DNA from: an uncultured Micrococcales bacterium
Lineage (GTDB): Bacteria > Actinomycetota > Actinomycetes > S36-B12 > UBA10799
DNA: 13,376 bases
Assembly: GCA_937952095.1 (NCBI GenBank)
Contig: CALFYG010000102.1
Coordinates: 1 to 13,376 of the forward strand
Reading direction: 5' to 3'
Below are positions 5,355 to 13,122 of this stretch, one piece after another. Each line of letters starts with the position of its first letter. Positions within the stretch are counted from its first letter, which is position 1. Under the pieces are notes generated by a model. It was not told the origin of the DNA. It saw only the letters and a program-made list of their open reading frames with translations, and searched no databases. The position numbers and the translations under genes are program-made.

Positions 5355-6708
5355 GGGTCACGTGGCCGGTTCCACCCTGATCATCGGATCGGGCATCAGC
5401 GGACTCGCCACGGCCTACTACCTGCGCCGTGGCGCCTCGTCGGTCACCGTGCTCGAGGCCACTGCCCACCTCGGGGGCAAAGTCGCCACCGTGGACGTCG
5501 AGGGACTACCCGTCGATGTCGGGCCGGATGCGTTCCTGTCCCGCGGCGCGGACCTGCGACAACTCATCGACGACCTGGGGCTCACTGACGACATCATCGA
5601 ACCGCAAGGCGGCGGCTCCTACATCTGGTCTCGCGGCAAACTGCGGCCCATCCCACCGGGCGCCGCGTTCGGTCTGCCGGATCGCCTGGTGCCCCTGCTA
5701 CGTTCGGGATTGCTCTCGCCCGCCGGAGTTGCTCGCGCGGGGTTCGACATCGTTCTCCCCGCGACGAAGACTGGTGACGACCCCTCGATCGCCGACCTCG
5801 TCCGACCCCGGTTCGGTGGCGACGTCTACCACCGGATGGTCGAACCGCTGCTCGGAGGAGTGCATGCCGGCGATCCGGCCCAGTTGAGCGCCAAGAGCAC
5901 GGTCCCCGAGATCTACGCCATCGCATCGGGAAACCGCAGTGTCTATCTGTCCATGCGGAAACGTCGCGTCAAGCCCACCGGCAGGCGTCAGGCGCCGCTG
6001 GTCTCACTGCGCGGGGGCATGGGGCGGCTGACGCACGCACTGGCCGACGCTGTGGGCGACGTGCGGCTGGGCACGCCGGCCACGAGCCTGGAACCTGACG
6101 GCACGGGCTGGCGCGTCGACGACCTCACCGCCGACAACGTCGTGCTCGCCACGCCTGCCTACGTCACGGCCGACTTGGTGCGTGCCACCGCGCCCGAGCT
6201 GTCTGCCGTCCTCGACACGATCAGCTACGTCGACGTGGCGAACGCCACTCTCGCGTTCCGCGCCGCGGATGTTCCGCCGCTGCCACCCGGCACCGGGTTC
6301 CTCGTCCCGCCGATCGAGCGCGAGTTCATCGTCGGCTGCTCGTGGTTGACCAACAAGTGGCCACACCTGGCCAACGAGGACGTGGTGTTGATCAAATCCA
6401 TGGTGGGTCGCGCCGGGGACACCCGGTGGCTGTCCATGTCGGATGCCGAGATCGTCGACGGGGTCCGCGACGGTCTGGCAAGGATCCTCGACGTCGATGC
6501 TGCACCTATCGCGACGTACGTCCAGCGTTGGCCGCGCGCGATGCCGCAGTACACCGTGGGCCATGCCGAGCGCTTGGCGCGCATCGAGAGCCTGACCCCA
6601 ACCGGACTGCACCTCACGGGCGCTGCGTACCGAGGCGCGGGACTGGCCGCATGCACCACACAGGCCGCGGCGACGGCCGCCTCGATCCTGGAAGGGACCC
6701 AGCCATGA
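5353..6708 (+). CDS. hemY: Porphyrinogen oxidase, HemG/HemY type (probably coproporphyrinogen III oxidase CgoX)
   Basis: This 451-residue FAD enzyme belongs to the HemY/protoporphyrinogen oxidase family. The N-terminal Rossmann motif is I-I-G12-S-G14-I-S-G17 with E35 ending the second strand. V-D-V-G-P-D-A-F and E-P-L-L-G-G-V-H-A-G-D are family blocks, and the C-terminal G-L-H-L-T-G-A-A-Y-R-G-A-G-L is the second FAD-contact block. In actinobacteria this family oxidises coproporphyrinogen III to coproporphyrin III in the coproporphyrin-dependent haem pathway, so the CgoX activity is inferred from taxonomy. The length is normal. The ATG at 5353 has no Shine-Dalgarno; GTG 5362 (leaderless) and GTG 5332 are alternative starts. 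Its stop overlaps the radical SAM start (ATGA). Confidence 0.87.
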   Translation: MGHVAGSTLIIGSGISGLATAYYLRRGASSVTVLEATAHLGGKVATVDVEGLPVDVGPDAFLSRGADLRQLIDDLGLTDDIIEPQGGGSYIWSRGKLRPIPPGAAFGLPDRLVPLLRSGLLSPAGVARAGFDIVLPATKTGDDPSIADLVRPRFGGDVYHRMVEPLLGGVHAGDPAQLSAKSTVPEIYAIASGNRSVYLSMRKRRVKPTGRRQAPLVSLRGGMGRLTHALADAVGDVRLGTPATSLEPDGTGWRVDDLTADNVVLATPAYVTADLVRATAPELSAVLDTISYVDVANATLAFRAADVPPLPPGTGFLVPPIEREFIVGCSWLTNKWPHLANEDVVLIKSMVGRAGDTRWLSMSDAEIVDGVRDGLARILDVDAAPIATYVQRWPRAMPQYTVGHAERLARIESLTPTGLHLTGAAYRGAGLAACTTQAAATAASILEGTQP

Positions 6709-7838
6709 CGTCGGTCACCCGGCCACGCGCCGTCGACTACGCCCAACGCCCGATGCTCGTGTTCTGGGAAGTCACCCGAGCCTGCCTGCTCGCGTGCGCA
6801 CACTGCCGCGCCTCAGCGACGCCGGATGCGCTCCCCGGAGAATTGGGCACCGAGGAGGGCAGGCGCCTCATCGATCAGGTGGCAGGCTTCGGCCGCCCCT
6901 ACCCGATCCTCGTGCTGACCGGGGGTGACTGCCTCTTGCGGAAGGACACCTTCGAACTCGTCGAGTACGCCAACAGCCTCGGCGTGCCGGTGGCGATGTC
7001 TCCCTCGGTCACGCCCATGCTCACCGACGAGGCGATCCACACGATGGTCGAGTGCGGCGTCAAGGCGGTGTCGTTGAGCCTCGACGGCGCCACCGCCGCC
7101 ACTCATGACGGCGTGCGCGGCATCCCTGGCCACTTCGACCAGACGATCCCCGCGATCCGGGCGCTCGTGGCCGCAGGACTGAAGGTGCAGATCAACACGA
7201 CAGTGATGCGCGCCAACGTCGATGAACTCGCCGACATCGCGGCGTTGATGGCGCAGACCGGCGTGCACATCTGGGAGGTCTTCTTCCTGGTGCATGTCGG
7301 ACGCGGCGAGGCGACGGGCGCGATCACGCCCCAGGAGCATGAGGACGTCTGCCACTTCCTGTACGACGCGTCCCACTACGGGTACATCGTGCGGACTGTG
7401 GAGGCGCCGTTCTTCCGCCGCGTCGTCGTGCAGCGACGCGAAGGCCTGCCCGCGCCGGCCGACGAACTGTACGTCCGGCTGCACGAGCAACTCGTCGCAC
7501 ACCTCGGTCCGGAGCGAGGACGGTCATCGGCGCATACGGCCTCCACTCGGGACGGCAAGGGGATCGTCTTCGTCGCGTACAACGGAGAGGTCTATCCGGC
7601 GGGGTTCCTGCCGCTGGGGCTCGGTTCGGTACGCGAGCAGCCACTGGCCGACATCTACCGGGACAACCCCACGCTGCTTCGGATCCGTTCGATGGAGTTC
7701 GGCGGGCGGTGCGGGGTGTGCGAGTACGCCGACCTGTGCGGCGGCTCGCGGGCACGGGCCTACGCGGCTACAGGGGATCCGCTGGCCGAGGACCCTGCGT
7801 GCCCCTATGTGCCACAAGTGGCACTGACCCGCGGTTGA
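6705..7838 (+). CDS. Radical SAM/SPASM protein, AhbD/NirJ-like (TIGR04053-like)
   Basis: This 377-residue enzyme has the radical SAM cluster motif C27-x3-C31-x2-C34, a G-G-D motif (73-75, the GGE equivalent) and a C-terminal SPASM/twitch set of cysteines (C336-x2-C339-x5-C345-x20-C366) for an auxiliary Fe-S cluster. The architecture and the W-E-x-T-R-A-C start resemble AhbD, NirJ and the TIGR04053 group. AhbD converts Fe-coproporphyrin to haem by two decarboxylations. Translational coupling (ATGA) to the porphyrinogen oxidase points to a tetrapyrrole substrate, which is inference. A good Shine-Dalgarno (GAAGGGA, 6691-6697) sits inside the upstream gene. Peptide modification, the other common SPASM role, is less likely because no small precursor peptide is seen nearby. 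The gene ends one base from the stop of the convergent transporter gene. Confidence 0.85.
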   Translation: MTSVTRPRAVDYAQRPMLVFWEVTRACLLACAHCRASATPDALPGELGTEEGRRLIDQVAGFGRPYPILVLTGGDCLLRKDTFELVEYANSLGVPVAMSPSVTPMLTDEAIHTMVECGVKAVSLSLDGATAATHDGVRGIPGHFDQTIPAIRALVAAGLKVQINTTVMRANVDELADIAALMAQTGVHIWEVFFLVHVGRGEATGAITPQEHEDVCHFLYDASHYGYIVRTVEAPFFRRVVVQRREGLPAPADELYVRLHEQLVAHLGPERGRSSAHTASTRDGKGIVFVAYNGEVYPAGFLPLGLGSVREQPLADIYRDNPTLLRIRSMEFGGRCGVCEYADLCGGSRARAYAATGDPLAEDPACPYVPQVALTRG

Positions 7839-7839
7839 G

Positions 7840-8715
7840 TCAACGGGCAGGCTCCTGCGCAAGGGTCAGGTTGTTGGCTGCACGGCGCTTGATCAGGAAC
7901 CCGAACCCCGCGGCGATGAAGAACATCAGCACGCCGTAGATCGCCGCTGGTAGGGACATCTCGGTGCTGAGCAGAACCGACTGCGCGACGACGATGGCCA
8001 GCGTCGCGTTGTGGATGCCCACTTCGAACGCAGTCGCGATCGACTCCCCTTCAGTGACCTTGAAGATCCGGGGAACCGTGTAGCCGATGGTCAGGCTCAG
8101 GATGCAGAACACGATCGTGATGCCGGCCAGGGCGGCGAAGTTCTCACGCAGGATCTCGATGTTGCTGATGACCGCGCCGACGATCACAAGCGCCAGGATC
8201 ACGGCGGACCCGATGCGTACGGGCTTGTCCATCCGCAGTGCGAACGCCTCCCGCCAGCGCCGGATGAGCATGCCGATGAACACCGGGATCAATACGATGG
8301 CGAAGACCTCGAGCGTCTTCTGGAACTGCAGGCCCACCCGGTCCCCACCGGGGGCGAAGTAGTTGATGGCGAGGTTGACCACGATCGGCAGGGTGAACAC
8401 CGAGAGCACCGAGTTGATCGCGGTGAGGCTGATGTTCAGCGCCACGTCCCCGCGGAACAGGTGACTGTAGAGGTTGGCGGTGGTGCCTCCCGGAGACGCT
8501 GCCAGCAGCATCATCCCGACCGCGAGGATCGGCGGGAGGTTGAACAACTCCACAAGGCCGAAGCAGATCACCGGGAGGATCAGGACCTGACAGACCAAGG
8601 CGATCGCCACCGCCTTGGGGTGGCGCGCCACCCGTGCGAAGTCGTCGGTGGTCAGGCTGAGGCCGAGGCCCAGCATGATCAGGCCGAGTGCGATGGGCAG
8701 CAGTGTGGTCTCCAT
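7840..8715 (-). CDS. Bile acid:sodium symporter (SBF/BASS) family transporter
   Basis: This 291-residue, very hydrophobic protein has about nine to ten membrane segments across its length. It carries BASS-family signatures: A-S-P-G-G-T-T-A-N-L (the crossover motif near residue 73) and F-E-V-G-I-H-N-A-T-L-A (the second E-x-G-x-x-N crossover near residue 230). Members use a sodium gradient to move organic anions, such as bile acids, pantoate and keto acids, across the inner membrane; the bacterial substrate here is unknown. The start at 8715 has a good Shine-Dalgarno (GGGAG, five-base spacing), unlike most neighbours. The gene is monocistronic and convergent with the radical SAM gene with a single base between stop codons. 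Confidence 0.88.
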   Translation of the reverse strand: METTLLPIALGLIMLGLGLSLTTDDFARVARHPKAVAIALVCQVLILPVICFGLVELFNLPPILAVGMMLLAASPGGTTANLYSHLFRGDVALNISLTAINSVLSVFTLPIVVNLAINYFAPGGDRVGLQFQKTLEVFAIVLIPVFIGMLIRRWREAFALRMDKPVRIGSAVILALVIVGAVISNIEILRENFAALAGITIVFCILSLTIGYTVPRIFKVTEGESIATAFEVGIHNATLAIVVAQSVLLSTEMSLPAAIYGVLMFFIAAGFGFLIKRRAANNLTLAQEPAR

Positions 8716-8751
8716 CGTGACTCCCGTGTGCTCGAGGTTTGACTGAGCGTA
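8716..8751 (-). promoter_or_regulatory. Promoter and ribosome binding site of the SBF transporter
   Basis: On the minus strand TACGCT (8751-8746) is a TANNNT -10 candidate about 30 bases before the start. GGGAG (8725-8721) is a Shine-Dalgarno five bases before the ATG. This transcript would carry a short leader, unlike most neighbours. No -35 is clear. Confidence 0.4.
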
Positions 8752-8790
8752 GTACAGGAATGGCGCTTCGTGGGTCCGTCTCGAGTGTGG

Positions 8791-9105
8791 TCACCGAGAG
8801 GTGAACGACGTGAACGTCCCTTCGGCCGGACCCCACGCGACGTCGACGGCATCGACCCGGCCGGGCCGGTGCACCGACTGCGGCCCTGCGCCGTAGAGCC
8901 ATTCGACGAGGGTGCGACAGTCAGCGCGAAGGCCCTCGGCGATCACCCGTACGTTCCCATCGGGCAGGTTCTGGGCCAGGCCGACCAGGTGCAGCGACTG
9001 CGCCATCTGTCCCGTCGACCATCGGAAGCCGACCCCCTGGACCCTCCCGCTGACCGTCGCCGTCAGGCGTACTGGTTCCTCGCTCACTGCTCGAGTGTGG
9101 CTCAC
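8791..9105 (-). CDS. acyP: Acylphosphatase
   Basis: This 104-residue acylphosphatase hydrolyses the carboxyl-phosphate bond of acyl phosphates such as acetyl phosphate or 1,3-bisphosphoglycerate. The signature G-R-V-Q-G-V-G-F-R (20-28) provides the catalytic R28, and G-L-A-Q-N-L-P-D-G (42-50) provides the catalytic N46. The family is normally 90-100 residues. The start is GTG at 9105, overlapping the TGA of the amine oxidase (GTGA). A perfect AGGAGG (9121-9116) lies ten bases upstream inside that gene, so translation is coupled. A later GTG at 9087 would also fit. The functional link to the amine oxidase is not obvious. Confidence 0.9.
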   Translation of the reverse strand: MSHTRAVSEEPVRLTATVSGRVQGVGFRWSTGQMAQSLHLVGLAQNLPDGNVRVIAEGLRADCRTLVEWLYGAGPQSVHRPGRVDAVDVAWGPAEGTFTSFTSR

Positions 9106-10454
9106 ACTGCCAGGACCTCCTCAGCGGCCCGCACACCGGACAGGTACGCGCCATGGACGGTCCCGAAGAACTCCCGCTCGGTGGCTTCACCCGCGAAGAA
9201 GACCCGGCCGGCCGGGGCGGCCAGTGCGTCCCGCATCCGTGGATGTGCCCCCAGCGAATTGAAGGAGTAGGAACCGAGCGCGAACGGGTCGGCGGCCCAG
9301 CGGGTGATCTGATATCCGATGGGATCCGGGATGTCGGGTCCGTAGATGGTTCGCAGGGTCGTCATGGCGCTGGCCACAATCTCGGCGTCCGACGCCGCTT
9401 CCATGCGTCGCGCGAAGTCCGCGGCGGTGAAGCCGAGCAGAACGGGCTGACCGGTGGGCCGGGCGAAACTTACCCACTCGGCCCACTCGTCGGGGCTGTC
9501 GGGGATGTATTCGATCCAGTCCACGTCGGGGTCCCAGAACACCGTCGGGAAACGCAGGAAGACCTTGTCGAGCACGCCCATCTGCAACGACTCGATCGCT
9601 TCTTGCTTCGCCGTGGGAAGCACCGGTTCGAACGACACCGTGTCGGCCTGGAGGACACCGAGTGGCAGCGTCACGATCACCGCGTCACCGGTGAATGAGC
9701 CACTGGCGGTCGTGACGGTGACCGTGTCGGACGTCGCGGTGATCTCTGTCACGGGCTGCCCAGTTACGATCGGCACCCCCTCGGCCAGTGCGTCGATGAC
9801 CACCGAGTAGCCCTCCAGGAGAACCGCGTCCTCGCCCTCGAACTCCCCCACCGAGTCGAACCAGTAGGCGGAGGTGTCGTCGGTCGAGCCGGAGTACTCG
9901 GCCTCGATGGTGCTGATCATGATGAAGCGCGCAAGCCTGCGCTGGTACGGGGTGAGGCTCTGCCAGTCGAGTCCTGATTCAACGGCCGAACGTACTGACT
10001 GATCGGAGTCGGCGCGCTGCGCCTTGCGCAATGCGGCTGCCACCCGGCGGCCCATCGCCGCCACCTCGCGCTGCTCCTTCGCAGACAGGGCCCGCCCGTC
10101 GGAACCGAACGCGACGGAGCTGTCGTACGACGTCGTGGCCAGGGTGGCGCCCGCCTCCTTCGCCAGGTCGGTGATGGGGTTCCCCTTCAGCCCGTGGATC
10201 CACGATGCCCCAAGATCGATAGGCACATCGGGCCACTGGAAGCTGGTCCAGATCCGACCGCCCACCCGGTCGTTCCCTTCGATGACCTCGACCTCGATGC
10301 CTTCGTTGCGCAAGGCGCGCGCGGCGGCCAGGCCCGCCATCCCGGCCCCGACGATCAGCACCTTCCGACCGGTCGTGTCGCCTCCGGTACACGCGGGTAG
10401 AGCGGTAGCCGCAAGCGTGACCATGGCCAACTGCAGAAGTGCGCGCCTGTCCAC
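9102..10454 (-). CDS. Flavin monoamine/polyamine oxidase, probably exported as a Tat lipoprotein
   Basis: This 450-residue FAD amine oxidase is of the MAO/polyamine oxidase/LSD1 superfamily. It shows the dinucleotide motif V-G36-A-G38-M-A-G41, R-V-G-G-R-I-W (63-69), D-L-G-A-S-W-I-H-G (80-88), a candidate flavin-contacting lysine K297 (M-G-V-L-D-K-V), R-W-x-x-D-P-F-x-x-G-S-Y-S (385-397) and the C-terminal F-A-G-E-A-T...G-T-V-H-G-A-Y-L-S-G. The N-terminus reads V-D-R-R-A-L-L-Q-L, a hydrophobic stretch, then A-L-P-A-C22: a twin-arginine-like signal with a lipobox-like cysteine. I infer export of the folded FAD protein and anchoring outside the membrane. The GTG at 10454 lies seven bases after TAGGGT and starts exactly at this signal, so longer upstream starts are rejected. 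Substrate is probably an amine or amino acid. Confidence 0.88.
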   Translation of the reverse strand: MDRRALLQLAMVTLAATALPACTGGDTTGRKVLIVGAGMAGLAAARALRNEGIEVEVIEGNDRVGGRIWTSFQWPDVPIDLGASWIHGLKGNPITDLAKEAGATLATTSYDSSVAFGSDGRALSAKEQREVAAMGRRVAAALRKAQRADSDQSVRSAVESGLDWQSLTPYQRRLARFIMISTIEAEYSGSTDDTSAYWFDSVGEFEGEDAVLLEGYSVVIDALAEGVPIVTGQPVTEITATSDTVTVTTASGSFTGDAVIVTLPLGVLQADTVSFEPVLPTAKQEAIESLQMGVLDKVFLRFPTVFWDPDVDWIEYIPDSPDEWAEWVSFARPTGQPVLLGFTAADFARRMEAASDAEIVASAMTTLRTIYGPDIPDPIGYQITRWAADPFALGSYSFNSLGAHPRMRDALAAPAGRVFFAGEATEREFFGTVHGAYLSGVRAAEEVLAV

Positions 10455-10461
10455 GGCGATC

Positions 10462-10467
10462 ACCCTA
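10462..10467 (-). promoter_or_regulatory. -10 element of the amine oxidase (leaderless GTG)
   Basis: TAGGGT on the minus strand lies seven bases before the GTG at 10454. It is back to back with the candidate PEP carboxylase promoter. The palindrome GTGCGCAC (10468-10475) adjoins it and could hold a shared regulator. Confidence 0.5.
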
Positions 10468-10490
10468 GTGCGCACACGTGCACGGACTGC

Positions 10491-10496
10491 CAGACT
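10491..10496 (+). promoter_or_regulatory. Candidate -10 element of PEP carboxylase
   Basis: CAGACT lies seven bases before the in-frame GTG at 10504, the same spacing as other starts in this window, but its first base departs from TANNNT. No -35 or Shine-Dalgarno is visible. Confidence 0.3.
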
Positions 10497-10497
10497 C

Positions 10498-13110
10498 ATG
10501 CCCGTGGACAGCGAACTCACGCGAGAATTGCGTCTGCTGACCGACGTGCATGAACAGGTTCTGCGCGAGGCGGGGCTGCAGTGGGTGGCCGAACAGGTCG
10601 CAGGTCTGCACAAGACCGCACCCCTTCCACCCGTGACCGACCCGCAGGACGCCATGCGACTCGCAGGCGCCCTCACTGTGCACCTGCATCTGGTGAACCT
10701 CGCCGACGAACGCCACCGCGTGCGACTGCTGAACGCACCGGCGACGACGCCCCATGCCGACGCCGGCGACGATCTGTGGCCGGCGGTTTCGGGCGCGCAG
10801 GGTGTGCAGGAACGACTGGACAGTCTGCGTATCCACCCGGTCCTCACCGCCCACCCCACCGAGGCCAGGCGCCGCGCGATCGCCACGAGCCTGCGCCGCG
10901 TCTCCGAGCAGTTGCAACGCCTGGAGAACCCTCGCCTGGGACCGGAGGAACAGGACGCCTCCCATCGCCGCCTGCTCGAGGAGATCGAACTGTTGCACCT
11001 CACCTCGGTGCTGCGCACGACCCAGCCGGAACCACTCGACGAGGTCCGCACGATCATGACGGTGTTCGACCAGACCTTGATCCGGGCGGTCCCGCGGTTG
11101 TACCGCGCCACGGAGCACGCGCTGATCGGCGAGGCCAGCGGAACCGTACCCACGCCGGTGCCGGCGTTCGTGCGGTTCGGCTCCTGGGTGGGCGGCGATC
11201 GGGACGGCAACCCCTTCGTGACTGCCGAGGTCACCCGCCGGACCCTGGCGTTGCAGGCAGAGCATGCACTGTCAGCGCTGCAGGTCTCTGTCGAGCGGGT
11301 GGGGCGGACCTTGACTGCGGACCAGGCCGACACCCCGCCGTCGCGTGCGCTGCAGGAGGCACTGGCTCGCGACGCGGTCGCCATGCCCGAACGCTTCGCG
11401 GAAATCCGTACCGGTTCCCCTGGCGAACCCCATAGGCAACGGATGCTGGTCATTGCCTACCGTCTGCAGGCAACGAGGACCGGCCGAGCCGAGCACTCCT
11501 ACCCTGGGCCCGATGCGTTGATCGCGGACCTGCGGATCGTGCAGGACTCCCTGGCGCAGGCAGGTGCGCGACGGGCTGCCTACGGGGAGTTGCAGCATGT
11601 GATCTGGTACGCCGAGACGTTCGGCTTCCACCTCGCCGAACTCGAGGTCCGCCAGCACTCCGACGCCCACAAGGCCGCGCTCGAAGACCTGTTGGCGCAG
11701 ATCCCGGACGCTCCGGCGGATGCCTCACAGGACGCCGCATTCCTGGACCGACTCGCGGCTGATGGCTGGCCAGAGCACGTGAGCCCTCGCGAGGAACGCA
11801 CCCGCGAGGTGCTCGACACCCTGCGGGTGATGTCGTGGCTGCAGGAGCGTTGGGGAGGCCGGGCATGCGGGCGGTACATCGTGTCCTTCTCCCATTCCGC
11901 GGCGAATCTCGTGGCCGTCCGCGCACTGGCGAGGTTCGCCGTCGGTGCGGCGCCGCTGCGCTTGGATGTCGTGCCACTGTTCGAGACCGGCGCCGACCTC
12001 GCCGCCGCCGACACCGTGCTCGCGGACTGGGTCACACTGCCGTCCACGCGCGATTGGCTGGACGGAACCGGTCGGCGGGTGGAGGTCATGCTGGGCTACT
12101 CCGACTCGGCAAAGGACGTCGGGCCGGCAGCCGCCACCCTCACCCTTGCGAAGGCACAGGCAGCGATGGTCGCCTGGGCACGCGCGAACGACGTCACCCT
12201 GACGATGTTCCACGGCCGCGGGGGCTCATTGGGCCGCGGCGGCGGTCCGCTGCACAGGGCCGTGACCGCCCAGCCACCGGGCAGCGTCGACGGCCGTCTC
12301 AAGGTGACCGAGCAGGGCGAGGTGGTGTTCGCGCGGTACGCCGACACGACCATCGCGCAACGTCACCTCGAGCGGCTCACGACGGCGGTTCTCCTGGCGG
12401 GCACGCCCGAGGTGGAACAGCGCAATGCCACGGCCGCTGAGCGGTTCGGGACCCTGGGGGACCGGATCGCGCAGGCTTCGCGGGCCGCGTACTGGGAACT
12501 GGTGCGAACGCCGGGGTTCGCCGATGTGCTGGCCGAAGCGAGCCCCTTGGATGAGATAGGGGAACTTCGCATGGGGTCGCGCCCGGTACGTCGCAGTGCC
12601 GCGGCTGCCGGTCGGGAACTGTCCGACCTGCGCGCGATCCCGTGGGTGTTCGCGTGGTCACAGACCCGCGCCAATATCCCCGGCTGGTTCGGCCTCGGCA
12701 CGGGGCTCGCCGCCATCGACGACCTCCCGCTGCTGCGCGAGGCCTACGAGCAGTGGCCGTTGTTCGCGTCCCTGATCGACATCGCCGAGATGAGTCTTGC
12801 CAAGAGCAACGCAGATCTTGCGGCTCGATTCCTCGCACTCGGCGACCGCCCCGACATCACCGAACGGATCCTCGCGGAGATGGAGTTGACGGTGTCCTGG
12901 GTACTGCAGGTGCTGGAGCAGGACCGGTTGCTCGAACACAAAGAGGTGCTCGGTTCGGCCATCGCCCTGCGCGCACCCTACGTGGACGCGCTCTCGGAAT
13001 TGCAGCTCGCGGCGCTGACCCGCGTGCGCGCAGGCGACGCGGAGGACTGGCGGCGACTGTTGCTGCTGACCGTGAACGGCCTGGCCGCGGGACTTCAGAA
13101 CACCGGGTGA
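10498..13110 (+). CDS. ppc: Phosphoenolpyruvate carboxylase
   Basis: This is a complete bacterial PEP carboxylase of 870 residues (868 if it starts at the GTG at 10504), close to the usual 880-950. It adds bicarbonate to PEP to make oxaloacetate, replenishing the TCA cycle. Key blocks in order: V-L-T-A-H119-P-T-E (catalytic His), G-S-W-V-G-G-D-R-D-G-N-P, L-E-V-R-Q-H-S, G-Y-S-D-S-A-K539-D (active-site Lys), F-H572-G-R-G-G-S-L-G-R-G-G-G-P, W-S-Q-T-R-A-N-I-P-G-W-F-G and the terminal Q-N-T-G, which contributes to the allosteric/active region in this family. All active-site residues are present. An upstream in-frame extension overlaps the amine oxidase antisense and is rejected. Confidence 0.96.
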   Translation: MPVDSELTRELRLLTDVHEQVLREAGLQWVAEQVAGLHKTAPLPPVTDPQDAMRLAGALTVHLHLVNLADERHRVRLLNAPATTPHADAGDDLWPAVSGAQGVQERLDSLRIHPVLTAHPTEARRRAIATSLRRVSEQLQRLENPRLGPEEQDASHRRLLEEIELLHLTSVLRTTQPEPLDEVRTIMTVFDQTLIRAVPRLYRATEHALIGEASGTVPTPVPAFVRFGSWVGGDRDGNPFVTAEVTRRTLALQAEHALSALQVSVERVGRTLTADQADTPPSRALQEALARDAVAMPERFAEIRTGSPGEPHRQRMLVIAYRLQATRTGRAEHSYPGPDALIADLRIVQDSLAQAGARRAAYGELQHVIWYAETFGFHLAELEVRQHSDAHKAALEDLLAQIPDAPADASQDAAFLDRLAADGWPEHVSPREERTREVLDTLRVMSWLQERWGGRACGRYIVSFSHSAANLVAVRALARFAVGAAPLRLDVVPLFETGADLAAADTVLADWVTLPSTRDWLDGTGRRVEVMLGYSDSAKDVGPAAATLTLAKAQAAMVAWARANDVTLTMFHGRGGSLGRGGGPLHRAVTAQPPGSVDGRLKVTEQGEVVFARYADTTIAQRHLERLTTAVLLAGTPEVEQRNATAAERFGTLGDRIAQASRAAYWELVRTPGFADVLAEASPLDEIGELRMGSRPVRRSAAAAGRELSDLRAIPWVFAWSQTRANIPGWFGLGTGLAAIDDLPLLREAYEQWPLFASLIDIAEMSLAKSNADLAARFLALGDRPDITERILAEMELTVSWVLQVLEQDRLLEHKEVLGSAIALRAPYVDALSELQLAALTRVRAGDAEDWRRLLLLTVNGLAAGLQNTG

Positions 13111-13116
13111 TACCCG
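13104..13116. terminator. Small hairpin at the PEP carboxylase stop codon
   Basis: CGGGT (13104-13108) pairs with ACCCG (13112-13116) around a 3-nt loop that contains part of the TGA stop. It lies between convergent genes and could act on both strands, but it is short and has no T-run. Confidence 0.25.
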
Positions 13117-13122
13117 AGGGGT

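Noticed and set aside
6342..6704. Upstream extension of the radical SAM frame
   Set aside because: It lies within the porphyrinogen oxidase gene in another frame. The ATG at 6705 has a Shine-Dalgarno and the expected family N-terminus.
8780..9100. Direct repeat CTCGAGTGTGG at 8780-8790 and 9090-9100 bracketing the acylphosphatase gene
   Set aside because: An 11-mer repeat is expected several times by chance in a window this long. The second copy lies within codons of a normal family member, so there is no sign of a mobile cassette.
10024..10497. N-terminal extension of PEP carboxylase to 10024
   Set aside because: It overlaps the amine oxidase antisense and extends the protein about 158 residues beyond the family's normal N-terminus.
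10455..11453. N-terminal extension of the amine oxidase frame up to 11453
   Set aside because: The added sequence is antisense to PEP carboxylase, low-complexity in character, and lies before a clear signal sequence with its own -10 and GTG start.
12505..12520. LexA-like CGAAC...GTTCG in PEP carboxylase
   Set aside because: The spacer is six bases and it is deep inside a coding region.
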